Positions 1 to 31,700 of a DNA stretch of 64,000 nt are shown here, piece after piece (positions within the stretch are counted from its first letter, which is position 1; every line of letters begins with the position of its first letter). Made by a program: the position numbers and the translations under genes. This DNA comes from Limanda limanda (Eukaryota; Chordata; Actinopteri; Pleuronectiformes; Pleuronectidae), in contig NC_083638.1 of assembly GCF_963576545.1 (NCBI RefSeq), forward strand, positions 21,479,590 to 21,543,589, written 5' to 3'. A model generated the notes under the pieces. It was not told the origin of the DNA, did no database searches, and worked only from the letters and a program-made list of their open reading frames with translations.

Positions 1-261
1 AGATTTAACTTGGTTAGTATAAAACCTTCAAGAAAAAGTGCTAAATCACTTTGCCATTGGAAATTATCTGGATTATTAAAATTATTATACGGATAAAACA
101 ACTAAAACTTTTCTTTTTTACTTAAAACTTTAAGAGTTTTAAGAGGTGATTAAAAACAATTTATTGAAATTGGCACATTAACCAAAATAAAAATAATGCA
201 GATCATCTGTAATTTGAAGATCTTAATATTGGTATTATTTTCTGTTTAAAGTGATACTGAC

Positions 262-20395
<20,134 letters not shown>

Positions 20396-20620
20396 GGTGT
20401 CCTCGCCCTTCTTCTTCTTCTTCCTCCTCTTCCTCCCAGAGAGCGACAACAAGAAGACAGTGGTCCGGACGACAGCAGCCTCTCCTCTGGGGTTTAGTTA
20501 CCACTCCGGATCTGTTATTCCCTCAGTGTCGGTGACGTTAGGCCTTAACACCCGGTCAACCTGATCAGTTGTTAACTGTGACACCGTCGTCACACCGTGT
20601 ATTCCTCCTCTTCCTCCTCC
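20396..20620 (-). promoter_or_regulatory. nedd4: nedd4 short-form 5' UTR and likely promoter
   Basis: The stretch upstream of the MALLAPQIRGL start is locally GC-richer than its surroundings and has scattered CpGs (for example gtccggacgacag, cacaccgtgt). It is followed by CCTCCTCTT polypyrimidine runs. The position fits a first-exon promoter. No precise start site can be assigned from sequence alone. Confidence 0.5.
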
Positions 20621-20709
20621 TCTTCCTCCTCCCCATACGGTTCCCTCCGCCTCTTCTGGTTTCCTCCTCCTCCTCCTCCTTCTGTTCTATTGCCCTGTTA
20701 TAGATTCAG

Positions 20710-21538
20710 CAAACCCTGAGGAAACGCTGAAGAATTCTGAGGAAGCCCTAAGAAAACCTGTAGGAAACCCTGAGGAAGCCCTTAGGAAATGCTGAAGAAA
20801 CCCTGAGGAAGCCCTAAGAAAACCTGTAGGAAATCCTTAGGAAATGCTGAAGAAACCCTGAGGAAGCCCTTAGAAAACCTGTAGGAAACCCGGGGGAAAC
20901 CCTGAGGAAGCCCTAAGAACACCTGTAGGAAACCCTGACGAAACGCTGAAGAAACCCTGACGAAACCCTCAGGAAACCATGTGGAAAAAAAATAAGGAGA
21001 CCCACAGGGAACTCGGAGGAAATGCAAAGGAAAAGATGAGGAAACCCTGATGAAATACCGAAGAAGCCCCAAGAAAACCTTCTAGAAACACTGAGGAAAC
21101 CCCAAAGAACCCCGGAGGAAGCCCTAAGAAAAATCTTAGGAAACCATAAGGAAACCCAGAGGGAACACAGAAGAAGCCCTCAGGAAACCAGGAAACCATG
21201 AGGAAACCCAAAGAGAAAATTAATGAAACACTGAGGAAACCTGAAAGAAAACCAGAGGAAATGTTAATGAATTAATGAGGAATCAATGAGAAACGCTAAA
21301 TAAACCCAGAGGAAGCCCTAATAAACATTTTAAGGAACCCTGAGGAAACCCAGAGGGAAAACTGAGGAATAAATGAAGAAACCATGGAGAAACGCTGAAT
21401 AAACCCTGAGGAAGCCCTAAGAAACATTTTCGAATATCATGATGAAACGCTGAGGAAACACAAACGAATCAACAAGGAAACCCTTAGGAAACTCTGATGA
21501 TACCATGAGGAGACCCCAATGAAACACTAAGGAAACCT
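20710..21538. repeat. Minisatellite of GAAACCCTGAG-like 10-12-bp units
   Basis: Dozens of imperfect head-to-tail copies of CCCTGAGGAAA, CCCTAAGAAAA and CCTGTAGGAAA cover about 830 bp upstream of nedd4. Larger composite units (for example the block around 20,745-20,880) recur, which suggests expansion by duplication of multimers. Open frames across it are repeat artefacts. Confidence 0.92.
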
Positions 21539-22322
21539 TTATACCAAAGCACGTGATGGGAGAAGTAAAAGTACCCAACCAACCGATTTCTTCCACACCC
21601 CACCTCTATTATTCACTAACTTTAGTAGTTAGTAGTAGTAGTACTTTAGTATGTAGAATCCACATCTCTTGGAATTTTTTTCTAACAAAAAAGCTTAACC
21701 TCTCAGATTAATACAGTAAAATGGTATAAAGAAGCACAATCTGCTAACCAGCTTTAAGCATGAGAAGGTTTTTTGACCAAATTTGAAGAGTTTCCCGCAC
21801 AGTGATCCTAAGGAATCACGTTTATGAGAGTGAGACAGACATACGGACAGAAACCACAGAAAACACACTGCCTGTGGCTGGCACCAGTACGGAGCCAGAA
21901 CTGGTGTCAGTAATGATCTTACCACGCAGGGCCGGCCCTGGCAATGTTGGCACCCTAGGCGAGATTTCAAATTGGCGCCCCCCCAACATACACACTCAAA
22001 CTGTCATGCATCCACAATAACTTTTGGACTGTATACAGATGCACACACAGGCAGACAAAATTGTAAGCTATAAAAAACAATAAAAATATATAAAAAAATA
22101 TATAGAGTCTAAAATCAGCTGTACTGATAGCATATCATGTCATGTCGACAAAAATAAATATTAATGATGTCCACAATCGGGGTGATTCTTACCTCTATAT
22201 TGCTCTTTCTTCTCCTCTACTTTGCAGTGCTTTCTGAATTGTGCACCTGATAGTTTAATCTTTTTTTGATTCATCTTTGACTCTAACAGCAGTCTGTCAC
22301 CGCAGCGTGTCTGTTCACACAG

Positions 22323-22647
22323 GGAGCCATCCAGGAGGATGTTTTAGATGCTGGCTTGCCTGTCCACGGAGCCACGGATGGTGACATCAGCAAATGTCCC
22401 TACTATGCTGCCAAAATGAGTAGGTTTTTATACTTCTCTTTGTATGCATCCTGCTGCTATGAGGAACTGTTGTGAGGTTGTTGTTGTCAAGGTTTGTTTT
22501 TCTCTTTTTGTGCATCCAGCGGCGTCGAGTGGAACGGCATATGCCAGTCAACCCGCCATGGCCGACCTCCGACACCCAACGGGACAGGTTCTGTTTGCGA
22601 CTTGGATTGCGGCTCTTGCTGGATTCGCTGCATGGTATCTGATGTGA
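22323..22647 (+). pseudogene. hmox2: Captured last two coding exons of heme oxygenase 2
   Basis: Exon A (22323-22419) follows a TGTTCACACAG acceptor and ends at a GTAGGT donor. It reads EDVLDAGLPVHG...GDISKCPYYAAKM. Exon B (22520-22647) follows a TGCATCCAG acceptor, continues in phase (ACG codon split A|CG), and ends LFATWIAALAGFAAWYLM followed by TGA. This matches the C-terminus of heme oxygenase 2: the heme-regulatory Cys-Pro motif (KCPFYA-type) and the C-terminal membrane anchor ending in AWYxM. A second Cys-Pro motif expected downstream is replaced by SQP. The catalytic heme oxygenase domain exons are absent from the window. Splice sites and frame are intact, so the capture may be recent. 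An AATAAA near 24,001 could be the original 3' UTR end. I call it a gene fragment, not a functional oxygenase. Confidence 0.85.
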
Positions 22648-24471
22648 TCCCGTCTCCAGCCTGTCATTTTGCTGCTGAGAGAGGGAGAGGGAGAGAGGGA
22701 GAGGGATGAGAAACATTGAAGGAAAGCGAATAAGGATATTGAGACCATTTCATAGTTTAATACAAATATTCTTTAGGGGTCCAGGCAAATTCAACATTGC
22801 ACTTAAAAACTAACTGGCTATACAGCTGACAATGATGCACCTATATACAATACACTGTTACACAAGAACAGTTCTTTTTTTAAAATCCATTCTTACATTT
22901 CGTAATTCAAACTTGGCCTCCAGAAAGTTGGTACATGTGCACAAGTGATAGGAATCCAAAGCTATTTTTCAAGACATAGCACACCTACACTTTGACAAGT
23001 GCATGTTTTATTAAAACTATATCAGATAATTGAATGTCTACTGATGCATGTTGAAATGATTTAATTCTTTGCTTTGGGTTTTTAAGCTATATTATGATTA
23101 AGGTGCAAACAGAGAAGTTTGAGAAGGAAATTTTCTTCTTCTAATATTAATGGTTTATCTAAATTCTTCTAATAGACCTGTAGTTTATCTACTTGACGGT
23201 TACTTATGTTCGAGGTAGGTCTTTTAACATCTCATTTGTTTTGAATACACAAGTATCCACCATCGCTACAACTGGGTACCCATCATGCATATGACTTTGA
23301 CGTAAGTTTTCTCCTGTTAGTACAAAATTATAATAATACAAAGATAATTACACTGCATGTGTAATTAATTTAAATTTTCACCCTGGCACAGTATGCGTGT
23401 TGCACACAGAGTTCCAAAGGAGATGTGTTGATAGTAACATTTAAACCAGGATGCTGTGCTCTCAACGCATACTGCATGTGACTATGCAGTATCCTTTCAC
23501 TAGCAAAGCTCATTCAGGACAACAGCTGGAGTGCAGCTGTTTGGTCACAGCCATGGAAACCTAGGTAATGATACTGATGTGTTATGCATTCTCGTTTCTC
23601 AGGTTCCTGCTGCAGAAAGATGGCAATATAGTATGTTGGGCATGAACTGCCTGATATACTCCTGTAGTGTCCATGTTTAATTCATTTTCATGCCAGTGGG
23701 TTTTTTTTAAATGCTAAAAGTGTTTTTGGAAATACAGAAAGGACACATACTTGAATTTCAGGGACGCAGATTGAGTAAAACTTAGTGTTACGTGGGGAGG
23801 AATAATTTGTGTTGGTTTTGAATTCTCTTGCATTTTCATTAACCCCAGTTCTTATATCCCTTTGTGTGTCTAACTGAACAGAGCTTTATTAGTAAGTGAA
23901 GACATAGAGTAAACTTCATGGTGTGAGAGGGAAAATCCAGTAGTACGTCCTGCTGCTATACGTGAAATGAAACTCCCTTCTTTTTTTCTGTTCATGCTGA
24001 AATAAAGTGGATTCACTTGGTCTGACGTTTTCGATCACATCTTTATAAAACACCTCATTAGCTTCACACTACAAACCCTGTGGGGGGGGGATGTTTTTTG
24101 AGAGAGGAATCCAGATTCATTCACTAGACTGGCACTCAGTAGAGCTCAACAGAGCTGTATATGTTCATCTCTGATCCATGCAGCTTCCTTCTACCAAGTT
24201 TTGTGGTTTATTACATGTTGACTGACAAAACAGAGGTGAAAACATAACCTCCTTAGCAGAGGTAATAAAACCTCCACACATTTATCAACGAAATGTCACC
24301 AACATTATTAATAATTAGAAACACAACAGGAAATTAAAAGTAGAATGAAATGTTTCTAGAATATCTAAATAGTTGACTGGTAATTTTCTGTTGGTCGACT
24401 TATCAATTAATTAATTAAAAGCTCATTTTCCCCTGCTACTTAGTCTATAGGGTTTTTAAATTTTGTTTTAT

Positions 24472-24524
24472 TTATATATATATATATAAATAAAACGAAA
24501 AATATATATATATATATATATATT
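24472..24524. repeat. (AT)n microsatellite
   Basis: Two TA runs separated by aaataaaacgaaaa, inside the hAT element. Confidence 0.9.
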
Positions 24525-24896
24525 GGTTTATTTTTGTCGTGCACTGGTTGCAGTTGTACATCAAATTGCCCTTCAAGGATAAAAAAGATTTTCTTTTATG
24601 GACAGCTTTAGTTAATCGCAAACTGCACAAACCAAGCAAGAGCAGCAGAGGAACCCAGCAGCCAGCAGGGGGCAGCCTCAGGACATCACATGGAAGCGAG
24701 CAGCAGCAGACTGTGATTCTTGTAAGGCGTCAGAAGACAAGTTTGGAAACTTCTGGGTTATTCTCTAACAATAGTTTTTTAAAGCATGTTAAATCCTCCA
24801 GTATCTAAAATCCAAAAATTTAAAAGTAACTTTTAAGTAAGGTAGTAAAGTAGAAAATATTTTTTCTGAAGGGTGTAAAAATGTTACAAAAACCTG

Positions 24897-25024
24897 CGTG
24901 CGCAATTTCTGCGCAATGGTCTTATGCGCAGGATGTGCGCAGTGGGTTTCTGCGCAGGATGTGCGCGCGCAGTTTTTTTTTTTTTTTTTAATTTAATTTA
25001 ATTTAATTTAATTTAATTTTTTTT
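24897..25024. repeat. TGCGCA-rich block followed by poly-T and (AATTT)n
   Basis: GTGCGCA, CTGCGCA and ATGCGCA words recur about seven times in 75 bp, then a T run and a pentanucleotide AATTT run. All lie in the right half of the hAT element. The clustered words could be subterminal transposase-binding repeats, which is inference. Confidence 0.55.
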
Positions 25025-25561
25025 ATATATTTAATTTGAAATAGTTATGGTTCATTTTGTTTTTAAAATAACATATTATTAGATATTGTGCAATGAATAG
25101 GTGGTTGAAGTCCTGCCAACACGACAGCCTGCCAAACTTACCCATGAGTTCGGACCCAGCTCCTGTGTCCACTGGTGTCCTGGTTCCACCCAGCGTAGTG
25201 GCGTGGGGCTGGCTCATCTCTGCGGCCCAGGGAGCGCATTTCTCTGCGCTGGTTCAGGGGTAAATGATGCTGATCTTCACAGGAGACTGACCTACACAAG
25301 CCTGTAGCCGCCCCCCACCCCCCACAGGAGATTATGCGGCCGGTACGAACATGGGCGAGGAAATGAGGCGGACCGCTTTTCGCGGAGCTTCTACCTCCGG
25401 TGCGTCCCGGGGTTAGAGGATGATGGTGTGACGTAAATATATAGTTTTACATGGCATGTGTCACGTCATGATAATTCAGTCCTTTGTGCCGCCCTCTCGG
25501 CATTTTTCACCCTAGGCAACCGCCTATGTCGCCTGTACCAGGAGCCGCCCCTGTTACCACG

Positions 25562-26188
25562 TCTGTCAAGCTGCTACTCCAACGCATGAGCAGAAACATA
25601 AACAGTGGTGGGTCAGAAAAGGGCAGAGCACAATGCTGGTGTTTTCACTACAGGTGAACAAACAGCACAAGTTCAAGTTCCTTTAACTGCAAAACAAGCT
25701 AGATGGTTGGAGCTGGTCTCCAATGTGGTTACAGCTCACCATAGTTCTGTTATCATCATCCATCCGTCCATTTATTATCTATACTGATTATCTTTTATTG
25801 GAGCCAATCCCAGCTCTCCAGCGCACTGCAGATTATTATTATCTGTATTATTATTTCAAAAAGAGTAAAAGAATGGTAGCAACTTTCATCTATTCCGTGT
25901 TGAATTTACCTTAAGATATAAACCTTATGATTAGCACACCAGTGAATGAATAGTAATAATTATATCTAAATATTATCTTTAATTTATTTGGTATAGCTCA
26001 ACTAAAATGGGAACTTATTCTTTGTCTTGGTGAAGAGAGAGATGTTTCTGGAACATGTATATTTGTGTGCATAAAAAGTACCCTGTGATGTAGGAGCTAC
26101 AAAGCTCTGAACATGAAATGGATAGGAATAAATAAAAGACAATCTGGAGGCAGCTTAGAGAAAAAAAATACAGATGTACTTAAAAATG
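25562..26188. other. Intergenic, with a degenerate retroposon tail
   Basis: Short spacer between the hAT element and the inferred end of the rfx7 3' UTR. At 25,758-25,845 the sequence catccgtccatttattatctatactgattatc resembles the 3' tail of a fish LINE family that ends in tandem CATCCATC-like words. No gene is seen. Confidence 0.35.
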
Positions 26189-28749
26189 TTTATTAGTCTT
26201 AAAAAGTATTTAAAAATCAGTATTAACAAGCACTTCCCCCTTATAAAAGCACTTGCTAAAATGCAGAGAAAAAAAAGAATCCTCTACACACTGATCACAG
26301 CAACATGACTACAGTGGAGGGCAGCTCTACTGCTCTGAATTACTCACAACAAGAGGAAGGGTAACGGCTTCATCAAACACAAACATCAGAGCTAATGACA
26401 TAAATGCACACGTTTCCACAGACACAGTTAAACATCAAAACTGAGAGAAAAAATCCAAAAGCTGAATATAAATAAGAAAATTTGTCTCGATAACTCAATA
26501 TTAAATTAGACTCAAAATGAGATTATATATTACAATGATACAATCTGCTTTTCCAGAAGTTCAAACCTCTGTAATATGTATAAAACATCAATTTATCAAC
26601 ACACTCAAAGATTCAATGTACTGCCTATTCAATATATATGGCAGTGATATTACGCCATGTTATTGTTTTATACTTTAAAACCATGTGCAAATCTTTTTGG
26701 GGATAGATCCCTGCAAAAAAAATCCAGTTCTAAATTGGTTTAGAGAACAAGCTGAATCTTGAGGACAAAAACAAAACTCATATTCATTATTCAAATAAGC
26801 GCTGTATATGGGTGGTAATATGCAACGACACTCAAAACATACTGTCTGCTACAAAACGGTGCAAGTCAGATTATTGTGGATACACAGGATTATATGGTTT
26901 GAAAGGTTACACCTTCTGTACAAACAACACATTCTGAATAAATAACCACAAAGACAAACAGACTGACAACAATAAAGTTGGTGTGACCAACAGTGTACAC
27001 TCAGGGACCTAAAGCTAACACACAGAGAAACAATTCATGAATGAATTGGTGTTTTTTGCCTTAGATAAGCATCATTGATAGTAAACGAAGAAATCCTCAT
27101 ATGAGTTTTAGAAACAAATGTTTTTCCAGTGCTGCAAATATCCTCAAATATTTTTCACTTTGTAACAGACACAAGAGATGTTAGTACATGTTATTGCAGG
27201 TTATATTTGAAAGGTAGTCTTTGGTATGGATGGACTTAAGGCTCAGGATCCAAAAACCCGCAGAAGCACCTTTAAATTGCTGGTTGCATCCCTTCTTCAG
27301 ACAAGAAGCTGTTCTGCTACAGGCAGTGACGATATTCATCCAAACCAAACACAGTGCATTTTTCTAAAGAATCTCAAGTATTGCAGATTGTCAGTGCTGT
27401 ACCATGAGTCAGTAGTTAGAGTTTCTTTAACTTTTATCTTTTTGTTTTAACCTACTTATTCAAATAGTTATTGGCACACTGTGTGAATAAGTTCAGCTCT
27501 AAGAAAAATGGCTATTATTTCATTTTTATTAAAAAATTCCAATAGTTCTTATTTTAACACAATATTCAAACTTTCAAAGTGCAGGAACCCTCAGTCAATG
27601 GCTTTAGGTGAAGTCTTAGGTACGTGGTTTCCCTTTCTCTGAGTGGTTGAGGTCTCATCTTTCTCTACATGATGAAGATATCACATAATCCCTCTCAATA
27701 CGACCATACACATGCCATCTATAAAGATCCCTAATTAAAGCTATTTTTAGGACCTCATTGCAAGTCAGAGGCTTTCCCTCTCGGCTTAATGTTTCCACAC
27801 TTGACTTTTGTTTTTCTTTGACATTAATCTGTTGGTTTTTTTTGCATAAAGTTTATTGCTAATATTTTGAAATATATTTATATAAAACAATTATCAAAAG
27901 ATTTGCATATAAATTAAAGGGATTCATAAGAGCTTTATAAATATCTTCATGACAATTTCATTCAAATTTTGCAAAAAATATGACATATTAATAAAGCAAT
28001 GTGCATACAGAGGCCAATTATTATTATTATTGGCATCAAGTAAAACTTAGTCTGATTCGGACAAGGCTCAAAATCTGTGATAGTAAAAAAACGTATCCAA
28101 GCTTGAGCATTGAGGATATGATAAATCTGATTCTGTTATAAGCTCCAAGCAAACTCTTTAGCATAATATTAATTATGGGTGATGGCTGACCATAATAGTA
28201 TAGTTAATGGATTTACATGCATGCATTTGGCTGCATTTTTGTCATAAAATTGTTTTTCTATTAAGTGTTTGTATATTTTTAACATGTCTGATTGTTTTTA
28301 TCTTTTTCAGCTGCACTGAAAGCAGACTGACGACTGTTTGATGCTTCAATTTTTCTCAGAATACAGAAATATTGTTGTAAAAGACTAATTTGATCAATAT
28401 TATAAATTTCCATATTTCTTGCATAATTCATGGCTCTGTTATGTTGATCTTTTAAGCGGTGACTCTTTCGTGAAACCTCAAACACAACATTATAAAACAG
28501 AATTAGGGTTGGGTGTGTTCAGGAACCACAGTTTTTCTTGCACTTATTACAACAGTATAAAGTGATGTTCTGTGATTTGCATTTTGATCAGTGTGTTGCA
28601 GCATCTTTGCAGTTCAGCCTGGCACTTAAACTGAACATACCTCACTGTGTCCATTGTTGCATTTTAGGTGTAAATGCCTGAAAACAAGTACAAACAAACA
28701 GCAACCCCAAGTTAAAATGACTGATAAGATTTACAAAAAAGCTAATTTC
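26189..28749 (-). other. rfx7: rfx7 3' untranslated region (inferred end)
   Basis: AT-rich sequence without coding exons follows the rfx7 TGA. On the minus strand an AATAAA occurs at 26194-26189 and could be the polyadenylation signal. That would give a 2.5-kb 3' UTR, plausible for RFX7. Other AATAAA-like words occur within it, so the true end is uncertain. Confidence 0.45.
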
Positions 28750-31700
28750 TCAACCCATCAATCCAACAGTTGTTTGATCTTTGCTCTCCAGCCAGTCAAG
28801 TCCACTTGAATGAGCCGTCTCGCCGCTGATGTGCTGAAACAGCGGATCATTCCCCAACTCCTCTGGGCCAGTGTTTTGATATTGCCCTTGCTGCTGGTTG
28901 GGGTCAAACAGAAGGTTTGAATCCAATGCATTGAGGTCGTTGATGCTACTGGAGAACTCTGACGTCATTCTGATTTCACATGGGAAGTCTGCTCCGCCTG
29001 TAGTCAGCTCTGATGCCTGTTCCACGAGCTGACCACCGGCAGCGAGGCTGTGGTCTGTCAGTAGGTCTTTGACGGTGCTGTTGAAATCCAGGTGCTGATG
29101 CTGATGCAGTTCTTCTCGCTGCTGCTGTTGGTTCAGAGTTAACATCATAGACTGGGCCTGCTGATGCTGTCTAGAGGCAGATTGTACTAGGCTCTCACTT
29201 GCAGAGAAATGCATTGGTTCATTAATGGCGCTTCCGATGAGGTAATCTGGCCTCTGCAGCTTGCAGGGGCTGGTGGTGTCACAGGTCATCATGCTGAGGT
29301 GGTTGTCAGCGCAGGAGAGGCTGGGGTCAGACTCCAGGATCTGAGTGAGGTTCATGCGCGCACTGTAGCTGGAGGGTAAATGACTGATGCCTAGACCCCG
29401 CAGAGCATCGTCGTTGTCACTGTCCAGCTTGCTCAGAAGGACACTGCCAAGGTTTTTGTTGTTGCATTGTTGGCCGGCCATTGGACGGACCTCAGTTTGC
29501 ATCATGATGTTGAGCGGCACGGAGCGGCTCCGTTGGGCCATGCTGCTCACCCCAAAATTAGTCTGGCTGTTTGCAAAGATGTTCAACATCTCAGGAGCCA
29601 CAGGAGAATTATAGGGAGAAACCACTGAACGAAGGACATTGGGATGGGCGCTGTTTCCACAGAAGTTCCTCTGATGCACCGCGGGGCTCACGCTGCGACA
29701 CCGGAAATTTGTAGCAAGTACGTTGGTGTTTTTATTATCCAGTGGGGCAGGTACAGCGAAACCCTCCTGCTTGGTCAGGTTAGCCATGTTAGCTACCTGC
29801 TGCTGCACAGGTGAGATGGGAGTCAAGCGGCCGAAACTGCTGTCGTGGTACCGCGCATGAGGGACGGCGAAGGCATGAGGTTTTTGAAAATGGTCGTCTA
29901 TCAGGCCTTGATAACCGGGTAGTATTCCCATTCCGCTGTTTGACTTGTTTAAACTCTCACTGCTGCTGTTGTAACTGTTATTCATCCACTCCAGCCTGGT
30001 CTTGTCTGGGTGAGTGGCCATCGGCCTCTGCATGGGCTTGACGGGGCTGCTGGAGACAGTGCTGCAGTCATGGAAACCAGTGATGCTGGAGTTGATGGGT
30101 GTGAAAGCAAACGGATTCCTGCACTCCACTGGACTGGCTGGCACATTGCTGCTGCAGCTGGAGTGTGGAGTACCGAGTGGGGTGTGACGACTGCTTCCCA
30201 GCGCGCTGTCCACGGGGGTTGGGGAGGCGAAGTGGGAGCAGGGACTCTCGCCGGTGAAGCTTTGAGCTCCTCCCATCATCTCTGACGTTGGTGTGGGAGT
30301 GGGAGTGGGTGTCGGGGTTGGTGTATGGATTGGGTTGCCGCTGTGGTTGGCAGTGTGATAGAAAGCAGTCATTGACTGATTAGTGGACATAACGTTGTCC
30401 GGCACCACGTGCTGCTTGCCTTGCATTGTGACTCCGAACCCACGCAGGCTGTTGAGCTTCATCTGCTCCTCCATCTGCACCAACTCTTCCACGATGCTAT
30501 CCTGAGTCACATCGTCATCGAAGGGGAAGTAGTCCATATCTGTCTGCATAGGGAGATGATTGGACGATGACACTTGACTCAAAAACTCTAAGGTTTCGGT
30601 GGTAGGGTTGGACTGAGTGTAGCTTTGCTGCTGAGCTCCTTGCAGGATTCCTGTGGTGGAGTTTGAGATCCTCCCATCACCTGAGTGCTGCTGGAAGCTG
30701 GGGTTATTAGGTATGACATGCACATTAGCCACTGTGTGCCCCTGCTGTTGCTGTGTTAATGCGTGACTGACTGAGCTGCTATTTTCCAAAACAGTGGAGG
30801 TGTTTTTCCTCTGGATTGAGCTCTGTGTGTTGGCAACAGAGTAAAAGCCACTGGGTCTGAAAGAGGAAGTGCAGAGTGAATGAACTGGAGTGGTCGAGAC
30901 AGAGTTCATTTTCACTTCCACTTCCCTGGTGGCCGGTGCACTTTCGGGTCGAGTCGGAGCTCCCAGCCTGGAGAAATAACCAACTTGCTTTCTGATGCCA
31001 TATCCAAGAGCAGCAGTGCCCCCTACAGGGTGCTGGGGCATAAAAACCCTTTTGACTGGGGAAAGTTCTGGGCTGACGCTTGAGCGTTTCCTGAGGCTTT
31101 TGGTGGACAGGAAACTTTCCTTTGTTGGCGTCACACCACAGCTCTCCCGACATGAAGGTGGTCCGCTGGTGTTCAGTATCGAAACAGTGCTGGTATTCTG
31201 AGGGGAGGGAGTTAAGTGCGAAGTGCTTGTATTGTTGGCGCTTCTATTGCTGCTTTCGACTTCTGCCGTAGCGTAAGTGCACAAGGAGGGCTCTCCATTG
31301 CATTTAGTGAGAGATGTTTCTTCCAGAACCAGGAAGCCTTTCGTCTGAGGATTAGGAACACTGGCGGCCCTCTGTACAGCCCCTAAGCTTCTATTTGCCA
31401 TTGCCCCTTGAGTACAAATGAGACTGCTAGGATTTTGCATTTGGCTGTTTTGATGTATTGCTTCGACTTCCATTTCAACATCGATGCTGTGAGTGGCAGC
31501 GGTCTGCCCTTGCCAGGCCACCGGGGCCAGCATTGGAACAGCAGAAGCGCTTCTCGTGGTTTGATTAGAGCTGATGTCTTCTGCAACCGCCGAAGTGCTG
31601 ATCCCTGCAGATGCTGACCGCAGAGTCGCATTTGTGAAGGTCGTGGTGGTGCCGCTGTTGGGTGCCAACGATATGGCCGTCATCTTGACCAAACTGACTG

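Larger units (their letters stand above)
21927..25553. mobile_element. hAT-superfamily DNA transposon, non-autonomous, carrying host exons
   Basis: The element is flanked by perfect 8-bp direct repeats TTACCACG (21,919-21,926 and 25,554-25,561). The ends are imperfect inverted repeats: CAGGGCCGGCCCTGG on the left and, reversed, CAGGGGCGGCTCCTGG on the right, with a shared CCCTAGGC motif further in on each side. CAGGG-type ends with an 8-bp duplication define hAT elements. No transposase frame is visible in its 3,627 bp, so it would have moved in trans. It contains two heme oxygenase 2-like exons (22,323-22,647), an AT microsatellite (24,472-24,524), a TGCGCA-rich block (24,897-24,972) and an AATTT pentamer run. 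Confidence 0.88.

Noticed and set aside
20782..21211. GFLRVSSAF-type repeat proteins
   Set aside because: They are translations of the minisatellite with no start context or splice structure.
22323..22647. A functional heme oxygenase 2 gene
   Set aside because: Only the last two exons are present. The sequence upstream on the same strand is the transposon end and a minisatellite, and both sides lie inside a hAT element.
30779..31153. Minus-strand 124-codon frame and neighbouring plus-strand frames inside 29,000-31,700
   Set aside because: All lie within the giant rfx7 last exon, which has the conserved frame.
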